64,000 nt of DNA, from NCBI RefSeq assembly GCF_014898815.1, contig NW_026515547.1, positions 558,001-622,000 on the forward strand, read 5' to 3'. Below the pieces are notes generated by a model. The model searched no databases. It worked only from the letters and a program-made list of their open reading frames with translations, and had not been told where the DNA came from. The DNA comes from Panonychus citri. Lineage: Eukaryota > Arthropoda > Arachnida > Trombidiformes > Tetranychidae. Of the stretch, positions 1 to 10,879 are shown in pieces (the stretch's first letter is position 1; each line of letters starts with the position of its first letter). The position numbers were made by a program, and so were the translations under genes.

Positions 1-25
1 TTTCATCCTCATCTTCACTATCATC

Positions 26-62
<37 letters not shown>

Positions 63-798
63 CTCTTTTGATTTCGAATCGACTCTTATGGAAGTCACAA
101 TAATTTTTATCGTTCGCAGTTCTGAATAACTAGATGTTAATCGACATAATTTGTATCGAATCTCTGTCTCTCTTTCAAGTTTTTTTTCTTCCATATTAAC
201 AATCACAATCCTTCAAGGTCGTTAACTGTCATCATCATCATCTTCTTCTTCATCATTATCATCATCATTATATACTCTTACCATTTAACAGGTAGTACAA
301 TAAACAATTCACCGTCGTCTTAATTACCATCATTTAATGTATAAGGTTCAATTCTAGTAGTTGAATCAAAAGTAACAATACCATTGTAACAACGATAATC
401 ATCATAATAATTAACTAATTGTGCCAACAAAAATCATCATCATCCCTTATCATCATCATCATCGTCATCATCACATTGTAACATTGTCGTTGGTTGTGTA
501 AACCAAATAACGACAAAATCGAGAGACAACAATATTAATATTAATCAACGATTGAAACTTTTTCTGTTCCATTTATAATTTTTATCCATCATCATTCATA
601 ATCCTAATCCTGATCATCATCATCACCGATTGTGTTTTTTTTGTTACTTTTCTCATCTCATTGACCCTAATACAAAGTTCAAAAAATTGTACTTTCATTA
701 CAATACAATTAATTTGTCTTGTTCCCAATTGTTTAACTTTGTTTTTCCAATTACAGTTTATTAATTGTCGGTTTAATCATCATTAGAAATAACCAACT
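1..798. other. 5' flank / probable 5'UTR of the MFS transporter gene
   Basis: No coding exon is seen. The stretch opens with a CT microsatellite (27-59) and holds many TCATCA/ATCATC runs. It leads directly into the start codon of the transporter, so part of it is probably promoter and 5' leader. No convincing TATA box was found. The minus-strand open frame at 21-206 is a product of the GA repeat. Confidence 0.5.
27..59. repeat. (TC)n microsatellite
   Basis: A pure TC dinucleotide tract of about 33 bp lies at the left edge of the window, in the upstream region of the sugar-transporter gene. Confidence 0.95.
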
Positions 799-3700
799 AT
801 GGATGATCTGTCAAACAATCGGATTAAATTTTTTCGCACAGCGTTGGTCTACCTGTCATTCCTTGGCATCGGCTCAGGGATGACAGTTTTGGGCTCATCA
901 ATTCTGGACTTGGAGATACAAGTCCAAGAACCATACGAAGCCGTGGCTCGAGTTATCCCGATTCGAGCTGCAGGTCTAGTGGTTGGATATTTTTTCGGTA
1001 AGTTAATGAGAAACTTTTGTTAATCTGCTCAATTCAATTCACAATTAGATTCAATTTAATTTGGTTCATTTTCTCTGTTTATTTAGCTGGTCTGATCGGT
1101 GAACGGATGAATCCTCAGGTATTGATGTTTCTAACCAATATATTTGCTGGAATAACCTTTATATCAGCTCCATGGAATCATCATCTAACCGGATTAATGA
1201 TTGATTTCTTTCTCAGTGGTGTCTTTCTAGCAGCTAATAAAGTTTGTAAGTTACAATTAAATTGATCAAAAATCGGCAATTTAACTACAATTACAGTTCA
1301 AACATAAAACAAACAATTGAATGTTTACCTGTTTGTATGATATTCATTATGATTGATTATCGTTTCTTGATCAAACATCAACAATTTCATCAATTTAAAT
1401 TGTCTACACTTTGTCACTTTCTAATTCACAGTATTAATTAATCTTTTTTTTCCCTCCTTCTCTCAATATACAGGTTGTAATCAGTTTATCTTTTCAATTT
1501 GGGGCGATAAGAGTCCCCTGTACATTCAATTTCTTTACATGTGCTACGATCTTGGGTCATTTTTAGCTCCATTTTGGACGAAACCGTTTATACTACGAAG
1601 TAAAAGTGAACTCCTCGGCGGAACCAATTCAACTCAGTCCCTTTACAAACCTTCCGATGTTCGTATTCAATATCCTATCATGATGGTCGGCGCTGTTTTC
1701 AGTCTCTCGGCACTGGGATTCCTGATACTTCATTACACTGAACCTTATGTTAAACCCTTGCCCAAGAAAACCGTTAAAAAAGCTCCATCTCATGTTGAAC
1801 AATTTGATGGTAAACGTTGGCTCAAATGGTTAATCATAATCATGATGTGTTTCTTTACCCATTCAGCTCAAAGTGTTACTGATTTAATTGGTAAGTTGAT
1901 TAACTAAATAGTTCTCCTTCTAATTCCAATTGCAAATTAGTATCAATGAGTTTTTCATTTTCCTCTCAATTCGTTAACTAATATATTTGTGTGATCAGTC
2001 AATTGATAGATTTCGTGATTGATTGATTGTCAATTTCTAATCGTAAATCATTTTAAACATTGTTTTTACTATGAAATTTTCAAGGTTAATCAGTTACTAC
2101 TACATTTGATTACCTTACTATTATAAATTTTATCTTCCAACAATTAAATTTACGTTAATTGAAAAAAAAGAGTTAATTACCTGTAACATTTTCCCATCAT
2201 CCTAATCCTTTTAGTGACAATTTCATTGTGATAAATTATCTTAATCATTAATAATAATAAAAGTCTATTATTATTATTGACTAATTGTAATTGCTAAATT
2301 AACCTGATCAAATTACACTAGAACTTGACTTGTCCCTTAATAGTTACTACTAATTTTTCTAGAGCGAGTTAATTTATTATTAATTGTCATAATCGAAACA
2401 ACAATTATCCTAATAGTAATTTAACCAAATTAGATTATTAAATTGTTGATAAATTATTAGACTTATATACTTGTGATTATTTCAAGTGATAGTGTTTAAT
2501 TGTTGAAGGGTAATTCCAGTTATAATTAAGGTAACAATCAACTTGCAATTTGATTATAATAAAAAAAAACTATTTAACAATCAAATTGATTAATACTTTC
2601 TCAATACTCTTGATTGCTATTTATATTTCAAGATGCTACTTCCAAGATGATTAGTTGATTATAATTAAGTTTAAGTGATTACATTTAGATTACAAATTAC
2701 TTACAGTTAAATTGTTTGAATTACAAACTCATTGATGTTGTTTAATTTTTAACAATCAAGTGAAAATTTCATTGACAATTAACTTACCGTAAAAATAATC
2801 TCATTAACTATTTCATTCAACTTTAATTAACTCTTTTAACTATTAATTTTATGGAGATTAATTTCTTTACAGTTAATCTAATTGCTGTAAATTGTAATGG
2901 ATAAAAATTTTCGACAATTAATCAAAAATCTCGTCGAAATCAGATCAGTTTCTTAAAGAAATGACAAAACGATATTATCGTTATGTTATAATTGATTAGG
3001 ACTTTTATGATTTAATCATCTAGTTGATTAACTTTTAATTGACAATAACTTTGCTATTCTATAAAATTAAATGTTAATTGTAATTATAATTAATAATTAA
3101 ACCTTCAAGTTACATCAATCTCTTTCCATAGCCTTGAATATCATCCTAATTAGTTGTGTCTCAGGAATTAAACTAACTTTATATTTCCCCTGATTTAATT
3201 GTCAAGTTCAAATTTGATTCTAATGCTTAATAATAATAAATATTACCGAATGTTGTTAATTGTCACAGTAATTTAGTCTAATTGTATTCTAATGAAACTT
3301 TGATTTTTTTCTCTGTATTTTCTCAGGTGAAATGGGTCCATCGTTTGCGGTCAAATCACCGCTTAAATTGCCGAACGAAAGTGGCCCGACTTTGGTATCA
3401 ATCTTCTGGGGCTTTTTCACCGCATATCGAGCAATTTTCATAGTCCTTTTAATGTACACATCGGCGGACAAGGCCAAAATTATCAACGTTCTCCTTTTAT
3501 TGGTCTCTATTGTCGTTCTTGTACCTCATGCTAACACCGATAAGTCCAGTCTCTATGCTGGAATCATCTTGTTGGGTCTTGGAATGTGTCCCATTTTCGC
3601 GGCCACTTATGGTTCGCTCACCCGCTATTTCTCAGTCACTTCACGAATGACCGCCGCCTTTTTCATATCTACTTGTGTTGGTCATCTCATCTATCCCTGG

Positions 3701-3901
3701 GTGGTCAGTAAATATATCTCAACTTATCCAATCATTTTCCTTTACTGTATTGCCGGTCTCGTAGTTTCGACCAGTATACTGACCACAATCATACCTTTTA
3801 TCGGACAAAAGTACCTACAATATGCAACCGAACAACGGGAAAATGAAGAGGCCAAAGCGCAGCAAACTATGGCCACAATTGAAACGATTCGAGTCAAATG
3901 A
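799..3901 (+). CDS. MFS sugar transporter, MFSD4 / sodium-dependent glucose transporter 1-like
   Basis: Four exons join in frame: 799-997, 1087-1245, 1474-1890 and 3327-3901. Together they encode 449 residues ending in TGA. All introns have GT-AG borders and all are phase 1. The last intron is 1.4 kb and the others are 89 and 228 bp. The protein is very hydrophobic and fits about 12 membrane spans. Family landmarks are the first helix with LGSSILDLEIQV, the RAAGLVVGYFFAGLIGERM loop between helices 2 and 3, an IWGDKSPLYIQFLY segment, and FAVKSPLKL followed by SIFWGFFTAYRA at the start of the second half. These match the vertebrate MFSD4A/MFSD4B (NaGLT1) pattern. The likely role is a plasma-membrane solute transporter, probably for hexose; the substrate cannot be read from sequence. 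The C-terminal tail is short and basic/acidic. The family call is firm, the substrate is inference. Confidence 0.88.
1891..3326. other. 1.4-kb intron of the transporter gene
   Basis: AT-rich intron with GTAAGT donor and TTCTCAG acceptor. It is dominated by TTAATTGT-like words. No exon, repeat family or RNA gene is seen. Confidence 0.7.
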
Positions 3902-5600
3902 ATCTAAATTCATGGTGACAATTAACTTGATCGTTGAAACCAAATCATCAAAAAAATTTATCCTTTTCTTTACAAAAATTGTATATGATGATTCTGCCTC
4001 TTAATTGTAAAAAAAGTACCAAATTAACTTTTCTAATTGATCTAATTTTGTTTGTAAATTTATCCAACAATCAACTGTTAACAAAACAAATCATTCAGAA
4101 GACAATTAAATACTAGTGCTTATGTAAAGTCTAATTGTCAATCATAATCAACTCTTGATGTTCAAACCAATTGCTAACAAACTTAAACATTTTCATCTTG
4201 ACACTAATTAGTTTTAATTACAATTAACGATCATAGTGATGCCCTCCTTTGTGAGAAGATGCAATTAACTCAAGAAGTTGCGGTTTCTAATCAACAAGAA
4301 TCTTGATTTCTATTTACGTAGTTAATTTGATCAGTTTTTCTGTCAACAATTAAGTAAATCATGTAACAATTTAATCACTGTGGTCTTTTGTTTAATTGTC
4401 ACAATTATTTCAATCTTTTAATTTTCTTAAATTTTTTGGTAAAATTTACTGTTGATTTAAATGTTTCTGTGCTTGAGATGAAATCAATCAAAAGGTAACA
4501 ATTAGCCAAAATTAACATCTCATTGTAAAAATTATTGATTAAACTAATTGTTGTTTAAATTATTTACACAATATGATTACTTTTACACCTAAATGATAAC
4601 TTAATCTAGTGTAACAATTTAAATACATTTGGAACAGTCAATCCGATAATTTAACCAACAACAATTAAGAAAATGAACTGAACAATTAATCATGTGACCA
4701 TTTCTCGTCATTTAATTACCTATCTGATTAATTGTTTTTTAATAATCAGTTAATTTACTATCTTAGTTATCTACAATTAATGTTAACTAATAATTATATT
4801 CTGACTAACTGTTGATTAATAGGATTCATATTGTATTACAAAGTTGATGGTAATAATTAAAATATTGATTGGTTATCGTCTTAATTATTGTTAAGGATTT
4901 CCTTTGATACCCATGAGATTAACTGATTGTTCAGTTAATTATGAAAGTGATTAAAAATGTGTTGTGATTGTTAAAACAATTATAGAGTTTGAATCCAATT
5001 GATGATTTATGATTGTTGAGAAAACAAAACTAACAGAAACTTAATCGATCACAATTAATGCTCATAAACAAATTGTGATTAACTTATTACATTGATCATT
5101 GAAATATCAACTCTGTGTAATTAAACTTTGATCTATTGATGATTAGATAAGATTTACTATAACAACACAATAATAATAAAGTAAATACTAATCATCGAGT
5201 TAATTGTAATGAGTAATCAATTAAAAACCCAATATGTGTGACAAAAATTCAATAAACTATTATTATTTTCTGATCATTGGTCAAGTTTTTTTCAATTCTG
5301 TCATCTGTAACAATAATTAATCATCATTAGATTAGACTGTTCAATCAAATCACAATTTTTACGTGAATTTGATTGACTTAATCATTGGGAATCACAATTA
5401 AAGTAGAGGGAGAGTTAGAGTGAGAGAGATGTGGGAAAAAGTGAGCTATGGTCTGGGAAGTAATCAGTTGCCAGAGTTTCGTTGATTAACTAAGTTAAAT
5501 TATTATTTAAGTTCCTTGTTGTCTTCATTTTAAATCACTACAGTTAACTAATTAACTCCAATCACTAATTAATAACCAAAGTAATCAACAAGAAATAAAA
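3902..5600. other. Intergenic region, AT-rich
   Basis: This holds the 3'UTR of the transporter and the upstream region of the microprotein gene. Two short open frames (3822-4004 and 3934-4116) overlap the transporter end or its 3'UTR and look like chance. Around 5400-5470 a purine-rich stretch precedes a TCAGT sequence at about 5464-5468, which resembles the arthropod initiator; this is a weak promoter hint for the next gene. Confidence 0.5.
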
Positions 5601-5741
5601 ATGGGTGGTTTAATAATTACCTTGATTATTCTCGGTGTTTTAGTGATCTTCGGTGCTTGTGTTTGGTGTATCGTTCGCTGTTTATATGATGTGGCCTGTT
5701 GTACGTGTAACTGTATAACTTGTGGCCAGTGCGGAGATTAA
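5601..5741 (+). CDS. 46-residue single-span, cysteine-rich microprotein (unrecognised)
   Basis: A complete 46-codon open frame with an ATG preceded by AATAAAA and ended by TAA. I do not recognise the family. The first half is one hydrophobic helix (GGLIITLIILGVLVIFGAC). The second half is cysteine-dense: eight cysteines after residue 18, including a CCTCNCITCGQC cluster. The layout suggests a membrane anchor followed by a cytosolic cluster that could be palmitoylated or bind metal; that is inference. An AATAAA at 5968-5973 would serve as polyadenylation signal. The strongest evidence that it is a gene is a diverged copy of the same reading frame at 6282-6413, where the ends of the protein (CTCNCITCGQ) are conserved. 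It could also be the last exon of a longer gene, but no upstream exon is visible. Confidence 0.6.
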   Translation: MGGLIITLIILGVLVIFGACVWCIVRCLYDVACCTCNCITCGQCGD

Positions 5742-5967
5742 GCTGATCCGTTAATCCGGTTGATCGTCAATGGATTAAAAAAAGACGAAGATTGTGTTAA
5801 CACTTTCAGTGAAAATAATATCCGATCATCATATTTACACCTTAATTATTTGATAATTTTACAATTAATCTTAATTTCTATTGTGCTTCTCAACTGGATT
5901 AAACTTCGAAATAAAAAGTTAATCACTAAAATAATTAAATCCAGTGAGAATAAGCTTCAAAACGCCC

Positions 5968-5973
5968 AATAAA
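5968..5973 (+). terminator. Candidate polyadenylation signal of the microprotein gene
   Basis: A canonical AATAAA lies 227 bp after the microprotein stop codon. A second AATAAA-like word follows near 6058. Confidence 0.4.
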
Positions 5974-6281
5974 ATGTATCAATTTGTAGCAATCTTAAAC
6001 AGTTCTAATCTAATTCATCTATTGATTTTCCCTTCAAAATGTAACAATTAGTATTACTAATAAATCCTTATGTGATTAATCAATTAAATTGTTTATTTTT
6101 TATTTCCAATTTATCTACAATACCTTTAACAATTAATACTGAACACACTATTAAAGTCCTTCAATACTTGACACTTAATTTTTATCTGGTTCGCAATTTT
6201 ATCACCACAACTATTGATTAAATAGATGATTAATTTACTAATCAAATACAATTAACGTCGATTCAGTATCATAATAACAAT

Positions 6282-6413
6282 ATGGATCAATAAATTGTCT
6301 TAATTATAGTCGGTGTAATATTATTCCTTGGACTGATTTGTTGTATCGCTCGATTTGTATTCGATGTCACTTTGTGTACCTGTAATTGTATCACTTGTGG
6401 ACAATTTAGATAA
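6282..6413 (+). pseudogene. Tandem copy of the microprotein gene, broken by an early stop
   Basis: In-frame similarity to the 46-residue protein at 5601: ATG, two codons, then TAA, then an open frame reading IVLIIVGVILFLGLICCIARF...CTCNCITCGQFR and a final TAA. The conserved core is the hydrophobic helix and the CTCNCITCGQ block. Relative to the intact copy there is a 3-base loss across a codon border near codon 4, which creates the early TAA, and a second one-codon loss in the helix. Several of the extra cysteines are also gone. No other ATG lies upstream in the same frame close by. It is most simply a decaying duplicate. A translated version using a spliced upstream start cannot be excluded. 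Confidence 0.6.
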
Positions 6414-6885
6414 GTTGATCAATCGATAGTTAATTAAGTTCTATTTTTTCCTTCAAGTGTTTAATATTTCGTGAGGATGAAATTCACAATTAATACAAAG
6501 AAAATTGATTAATATTAATTGTAGATAAATTTCAAGATAATTTGTCTAGATTAATAATATCATTTACTTTTATTGGGATGAATATTGTTGAAAGAAACTC
6601 ATCTTGATACTTACTTGAACAGGAAACAATAATTTACATTAACGATGATTTTTAATAATTAAATCGGTTAATTTAGATGATGAATGTTAATCTCAAGATG
6701 AGAAATTGGAATTGATGAAAATCGTAGCAATTTATCAATAGCATTCAATTGATATTTACAGTGAACTGTGATAGTTGATGATTAGTTGAATTCGACATGT
6801 TCACAATTTTCAAGTGAATTCACAAGAAAAGTGAGTAATATTCATGATTAAATTGAAAGGGAACAATCAGTTAATCAGTTAGAAA
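6414..6885. other. Intergenic region between microprotein copy and RED gene
   Basis: AT-rich with no coding signal. It contains the 3' flank of the minus-strand RED gene; TTTATT at 6569-6574 reads AATAAA on the minus strand and is a possible polyadenylation signal. Confidence 0.45.
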
Positions 6886-8565
6886 TTAATTATGTTTAAT
6901 CCTTTTATGGTCTCTGTCAATTCGAGGTGTGGGAGCATTATAACTATTACTTGTTCCTTCACCATGATCGGGTTTTCGTTTAAAGAGAAGGGCATTTATC
7001 TTTTGTAAATCACGATCAATTTTCGCTTTATCATCTTTCTTTGTTGGTATACGTCGGGTTTTCCGACCATCGGCCATTTTAACTCCATACTGAAAGGCGG
7101 CTTTGGGTAGAGCCTCTTTTTTACTCATGTATTCCCCATACTCTTCCTGTGTATCAAAATCCCAACGGCCAACGGTCGCCTTTTTACTGCCCACATCCAT
7201 CTTGGTAAAATCGACTTCATCATCACTATCCAAAATGGCGTCGTCATTTTCAGGGGCACCAGGATAACATTCAGCATAACTTTCAACCGCCTCTTGTTCA
7301 ATCTTGGAATTGAATCTACTGATTGCCCTTGATTCGAGTACCGATGTTGCTGCAACCATAGCAGCCGATAAACTCGATTTAATTTCAGCTGATTCCATTT
7401 CTTTCGTCATCTCAGGAGAATCAGGCTTGTTAAAGTAAGAACTTCTATTATCTACTCGATTTTCCCGATGAACTTTATCTTCTTTTCGTTTAGATGAAGA
7501 TGAAGACGATGATTCATGATGATGAGAATCTTTCTTTTCAAATGAGGGAACATAATCGCCGATATCACCGTAAATAGAATCATCAAAATTTGGCTTCTTT
7601 TTCTCTGCTCTTGATTTTGTTCCATAGTCTAAATTGTCCGTTGAACTTTTATCTTTCTTCTTCCTCTTTGGTACACCGCCTTGTCTCAAGTAGGAGATGA
7701 TTTGAATAAGCTTATTAATGACAATATTATTGGTGCTCAATTGTGAAAGATTATCGGTATTGGGAAAATCAGCTTTACTACGAATAATTGTAGTTGGTAT
7801 ATCATCGACAAATGGATCTTCAAGATCTAATGTATAAGCCATTCGACCGGGAAGAAAGAGATCATTTCGAAGGGGTAACTTTTCCTTGGTAAGTAAGGTG
7901 ATTATATTTGCGGCCATTGCTGATCTGGGTGTCCAATCGTCTTCTCTAGATTCAGATTCTGAGATTCTTTTGTCTTTAATATTGTCATTGTCAAAGTCTT
8001 TGTCTTCCAATTCTTCTTCCTCGTCTTCATCTTCATCCTCTAATTCAGCTTTCACTTTATGAAGTAAAGCATAATCAAGACCTTTCACTAAATGAGTATG
8101 TTTCATGTCACCACCCAAGAATTTAGATTCCTCAATCAGCTGTTTCCTTCGTTCGGCTGCATCGATTGCTTTTGTATCAGGAGCTACTGCTCGATAAGCG
8201 GGCATTGAGGCCAATGGATCTTCGTTTTGATAATCGGGATTAGCACCATCTCGTCTTTCCCTTGCTCTATCTCGATACTTTTTCGCCAGCTCAGCTAGAA
8301 CATCATCTTCTTGTTTCTTTAAAGCGGCATAAAATTTTTTCTTCTTCTTTCGATTCTCATTATCAGGAACCAGGGTCATTTTACGTCCGCTTCTCACCGA
8401 ACCATGAACATCACCTCGAACTGAGCCCAATCCAACTCTGGGGGTCATTAAAAGTTTCCTAAAATCTTCATTGGTCAAAGGATGAGCATCTTTACTTTCT
8501 GCTTGACTAGAACTCGTATCCAAATGAGATGGAGCAATAGGATTACTAATCGCTTCCAATTCCAT
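6886..8565 (-). CDS. IK: RED / IK splicing factor (spliceosomal B complex)
   Basis: A single uninterrupted exon encodes 559 residues, close to human RED (557). The N-terminal RED domain shows TNEDFRKLLMTPR, an AEL-KKYRDRARERRDGAN block, RRKQLIEESKFLGGDMKHTHLVKGLDYALL, then LFLPGRMAYTLDLED, DIPTTIIRSKAD and ISYLRQG. The C-terminal RED domain shows ESYAECYPG, DSDDEVDFTKMD, GRWDFDTQEEYGEYM, KEALPKAAFQYGVKM and GRKTRR. RED works with SMU1 in the nucleus to activate the spliceosomal B complex. An acidic DEDEDEEEELED tract lies near residues 175-190. The Arg-Glu/Arg-Asp repeat that names the human protein is missing; a short Ser run followed by basic residues sits in its place. The gene is divergent from EXOSC3, 487 bp between start codons. 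Confidence 0.96.
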   Translation of the reverse strand: MELEAISNPIAPSHLDTSSSQAESKDAHPLTNEDFRKLLMTPRVGLGSVRGDVHGSVRSGRKMTLVPDNENRKKKKKFYAALKKQEDDVLAELAKKYRDRARERRDGANPDYQNEDPLASMPAYRAVAPDTKAIDAAERRKQLIEESKFLGGDMKHTHLVKGLDYALLHKVKAELEDEDEDEEEELEDKDFDNDNIKDKRISESESREDDWTPRSAMAANIITLLTKEKLPLRNDLFLPGRMAYTLDLEDPFVDDIPTTIIRSKADFPNTDNLSQLSTNNIVINKLIQIISYLRQGGVPKRKKKDKSSTDNLDYGTKSRAEKKKPNFDDSIYGDIGDYVPSFEKKDSHHHESSSSSSSKRKEDKVHRENRVDNRSSYFNKPDSPEMTKEMESAEIKSSLSAAMVAATSVLESRAISRFNSKIEQEAVESYAECYPGAPENDDAILDSDDEVDFTKMDVGSKKATVGRWDFDTQEEYGEYMSKKEALPKAAFQYGVKMADGRKTRRIPTKKDDKAKIDRDLQKINALLFKRKPDHGEGTSNSYNAPTPRIDRDHKRIKHN

Positions 8566-9052
8566 GGCAAACTAATTAAAAGAAAAGAACAAACACAGAT
8601 TAACCTCTAGAATAATCAAATCAACAGAAGCAAATAAATAAAAACACCAAAATAAATTCAAACAATTAGAGTAAATTATCACTAACCAACAATAAGATTT
8701 TTACACAATTGTCAATGTAAGATTTAGAAAATGTTAAAATCCGAAAAAAGATCAATTGATCCAATCAATTTCGATATAACTGATGAGACACCAATACAAT
8801 AGCTTAACAATCAATTCGATGACAATTATTTAGAGGAAAGAAACAATTAATTAATCCTTAATTAGTCTTAAGAGTAAAACGAGAAAATCAAAATAAACTG
8901 TTGACCGAAAAAATTTGTGTTGGTCACGTGATGGAAAACACATGTTGATGTTTTCATTTAGTTCGCTTTTCAAATTGGTGAATGTTAATTTCTAATTCTC
9001 TTGAATTAATTTCTCTTATTTAGTTAATTGTTGTTTTATTTTCTCCATCATA
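8566..9052. promoter_or_regulatory. Divergent promoter region between IK and EXOSC3
   Basis: 487 bp separate the two start codons, which face away from each other, so both promoters must lie here. A perfect palindromic E-box TCACGTGA sits at 8924-8931, the only such site noticed in this intergenic segment. No TATA box is obvious for either gene. Confidence 0.55.
8924..8931. promoter_or_regulatory. Palindromic E-box TCACGTGA
   Basis: The 8-bp palindrome is the type bound by bHLH-zip factors (USF, MITF/TFE, Max families). It lies 122 bp upstream of the EXOSC3 start codon and about 360 bp upstream of the IK start codon. Binding is inferred from the motif only. Confidence 0.4.
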
Positions 9053-10092
9053 ATGACTGATCAGATAGTTTTCCCTGGCTTCTCAATTAAATCATTAATC
9101 GATGAAAATGAAGAGGCAACAGATAAAAGATTGTCCTTGGTCCTGGAATCAAACGAGAAATTGATGATTTAAGGGCAATTAAATGTGGCCTTTTACGAAG
9201 TCGAATTAGTAACAATTTAATCATCTACTGGATTGATTCTCATCAGAAAAGAGTAAGTATCAATTATATAAATAAACAATTGATGACAACAAACTTGATT
9301 CGATGATAGAATCAAATTCGTGTCTTAAGTGATAAATGATCATCAAATTTTTGTTCTATTCTAATCAATTTTTTCTTGTTTAATTCTCTTCATATTAATA
9401 GTATGTTGCAGTTCGTGGTGAAAGGGTTATCGGAATTGTTACTAGTAAAGGTGGTATGTCCGTGAACGTCGATATTGGTACCAGTGAATCTGCTTCATTG
9501 TCTTTATTAGCTTTTGAAAGCGCAACCAAAAAAAATCGTCCAAATATTCAGGTAAGTTTGTTGATGATAGGAAAATGTTTCCACTTTAGTGATAAAATTT
9601 CCAATTTCTGTCCAAATAAAATTGTTAGATTGGTGATCTTGTCTATGCACGGATACTTTCGGCCAGTAAGGACATTAGAACGGAACTTATTTGTGTCACA
9701 AGTCGAATGAAGAAAGACGGTCTTGGTGTTCTTCCTCAAGACGGATTCATGATCAATGTTCCACTAAGAGTTTGCCGAAGGTAGAATTTACTTCTTATCT
9801 GTTGCAACTTTTGAGCATAAATGTTGTTTAATTTTTTGCTAATTTTCTCCTTTTTCTCTAATTGTTTAGAATTTTATCTGCCGATTGTAAGTTAATCGAA
9901 ACATTAGGAGCTAAATTCAAATATGAAATAACAGTTGGTCTTAATGGACGAATATGGGTTCGATCACCAACTCTCTCGGAAACAATTTACATCATAAACA
10001 TACTACTTAAAGTGGAAAATTCTGATGATCAAGGAATGATTGATTTATACAAACAGATAGAAGATAAATTTCAAGTTTATCGGAAGAAATAA
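9053..10092 (+). CDS. EXOSC3: Exosome complex component RRP40 (frame break in exon 1)
   Basis: Four exons: 9053-9252, 9402-9551, 9629-9780 and 9870-10092, about 241 residues; human is 275. EXOSC3 is one of the three S1/KH cap subunits of the RNA exosome and binds RNA at the entry of the channel. The N-terminal part reads DQIVFPGFSI from the ATG. The S1 domain follows (YWIDSHQKRYVAVRGERVIG, SKGGMSVNVDIG, FESATKKNRPNIQIGDLVYARI) and then the KH-like domain with the GLNGRIWV motif typical of RRP40. Oddity: from ATG the frame runs only to a TAA at 9170-9172. The conserved VLGPGIKREID segment starts at 9133 in another frame that is closed just upstream. Both halves are recognisable, so one base is missing near 9126-9133. 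This is either a sequencing error or a real mutation. The last three exons join in frame. Confidence 0.88.
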
Positions 10093-10879
10093 TTTCCAAA
10101 TTCAAGTGATACATATAAGTGATTAAAAAGTTATTCCATTGAATAAGTTACATGTAAATTTCACTTTCCACTGGTCAGCTAAATACTTGAAGCTCAAATC
10201 AAAAACATGATTATGATTTGAAAGAAAACTAATCAACTTGGTGACTACAAATTCAATGATTAACTTTTATCTATTTTCTCTGAGCTGATGTGTAAACCCT
10301 CATACAATTGAAAAGGAAACTGAACAGATGGAAGATTTAATTAGAATGATGATGATGATGATATAAGAGAAAGAGAGAGATATTAATTGTCAAGCTGTGT
10401 AAATGTAATTCTATCGATCGATAAAATGTTTCCAACGGAAACAGAGTGAAGCCTCTGATATCTCACTCTTTCCATGTCTCTCTCTCTCTCTCTCTCTCTC
10501 TTCCTTTTCTCCTTCATGTTAATTTCAGTTCTAATTCACTGTTATCCCCATAGAAACTTGAAAGTCGCTGATATTTGGAACCCGAATTTTCTCTCCCTCC
10601 CTGTTTCTCTTCCAGTGATTCTGTACCATCTCTCCTCTCCCCCTACTCTCTCACTCGAATCTTCTCACTTTAATGTCTAACCAGACATATCGATGATTCT
10701 CTGATTGAATCGGTGTGAACATTATTTACTTCTCCCTCTCTCTTTCTCTCTTTCTCTCTCTCTCTCTCATCTTTTTCTCTCATTTTATTGTTCAATGTGT
10801 AGTATTTTCTTACCTGACTGTTACCTGGCATATGGTTACATTTATTGACGAGTATAAGTTTTAATTGAGTGCCAATCAA
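10093..10879. other. Intergenic region, CT-rich, upstream of HID1
   Basis: Contains the EXOSC3 3' flank and the HID1 promoter and leader. A (TC)n tract lies at 10477-10502, and a second CT-rich stretch spans about 10731-10770. Open frames 10474-10680 (+) and 10670-10879 (-) are repeat-driven and not supported. Confidence 0.5.
10477..10502. repeat. (TC)n microsatellite upstream of HID1
   Basis: About 26 bp of pure TC repeat followed by a looser pyrimidine-rich stretch. It lies roughly 380 bp before the HID1 start codon. Confidence 0.9.

Noticed and set aside
5760..5972. 70-codon open frame after the microprotein gene
   Set aside because: It has no ATG at its start (TTG), low complexity, and lies in the probable 3'UTR of the microprotein.
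7125..7355. Alternative-frame open frame within the RED gene
   Set aside because: It is a shadow of the RED coding sequence; the RED frame has clear family conservation.
9067..9130. A mini-intron that would repair the EXOSC3 frame
   Set aside because: The skipped segment encodes the family-like VFPGFSI N-terminus, there is no pyrimidine tract, and the donor would be GTTTTC.
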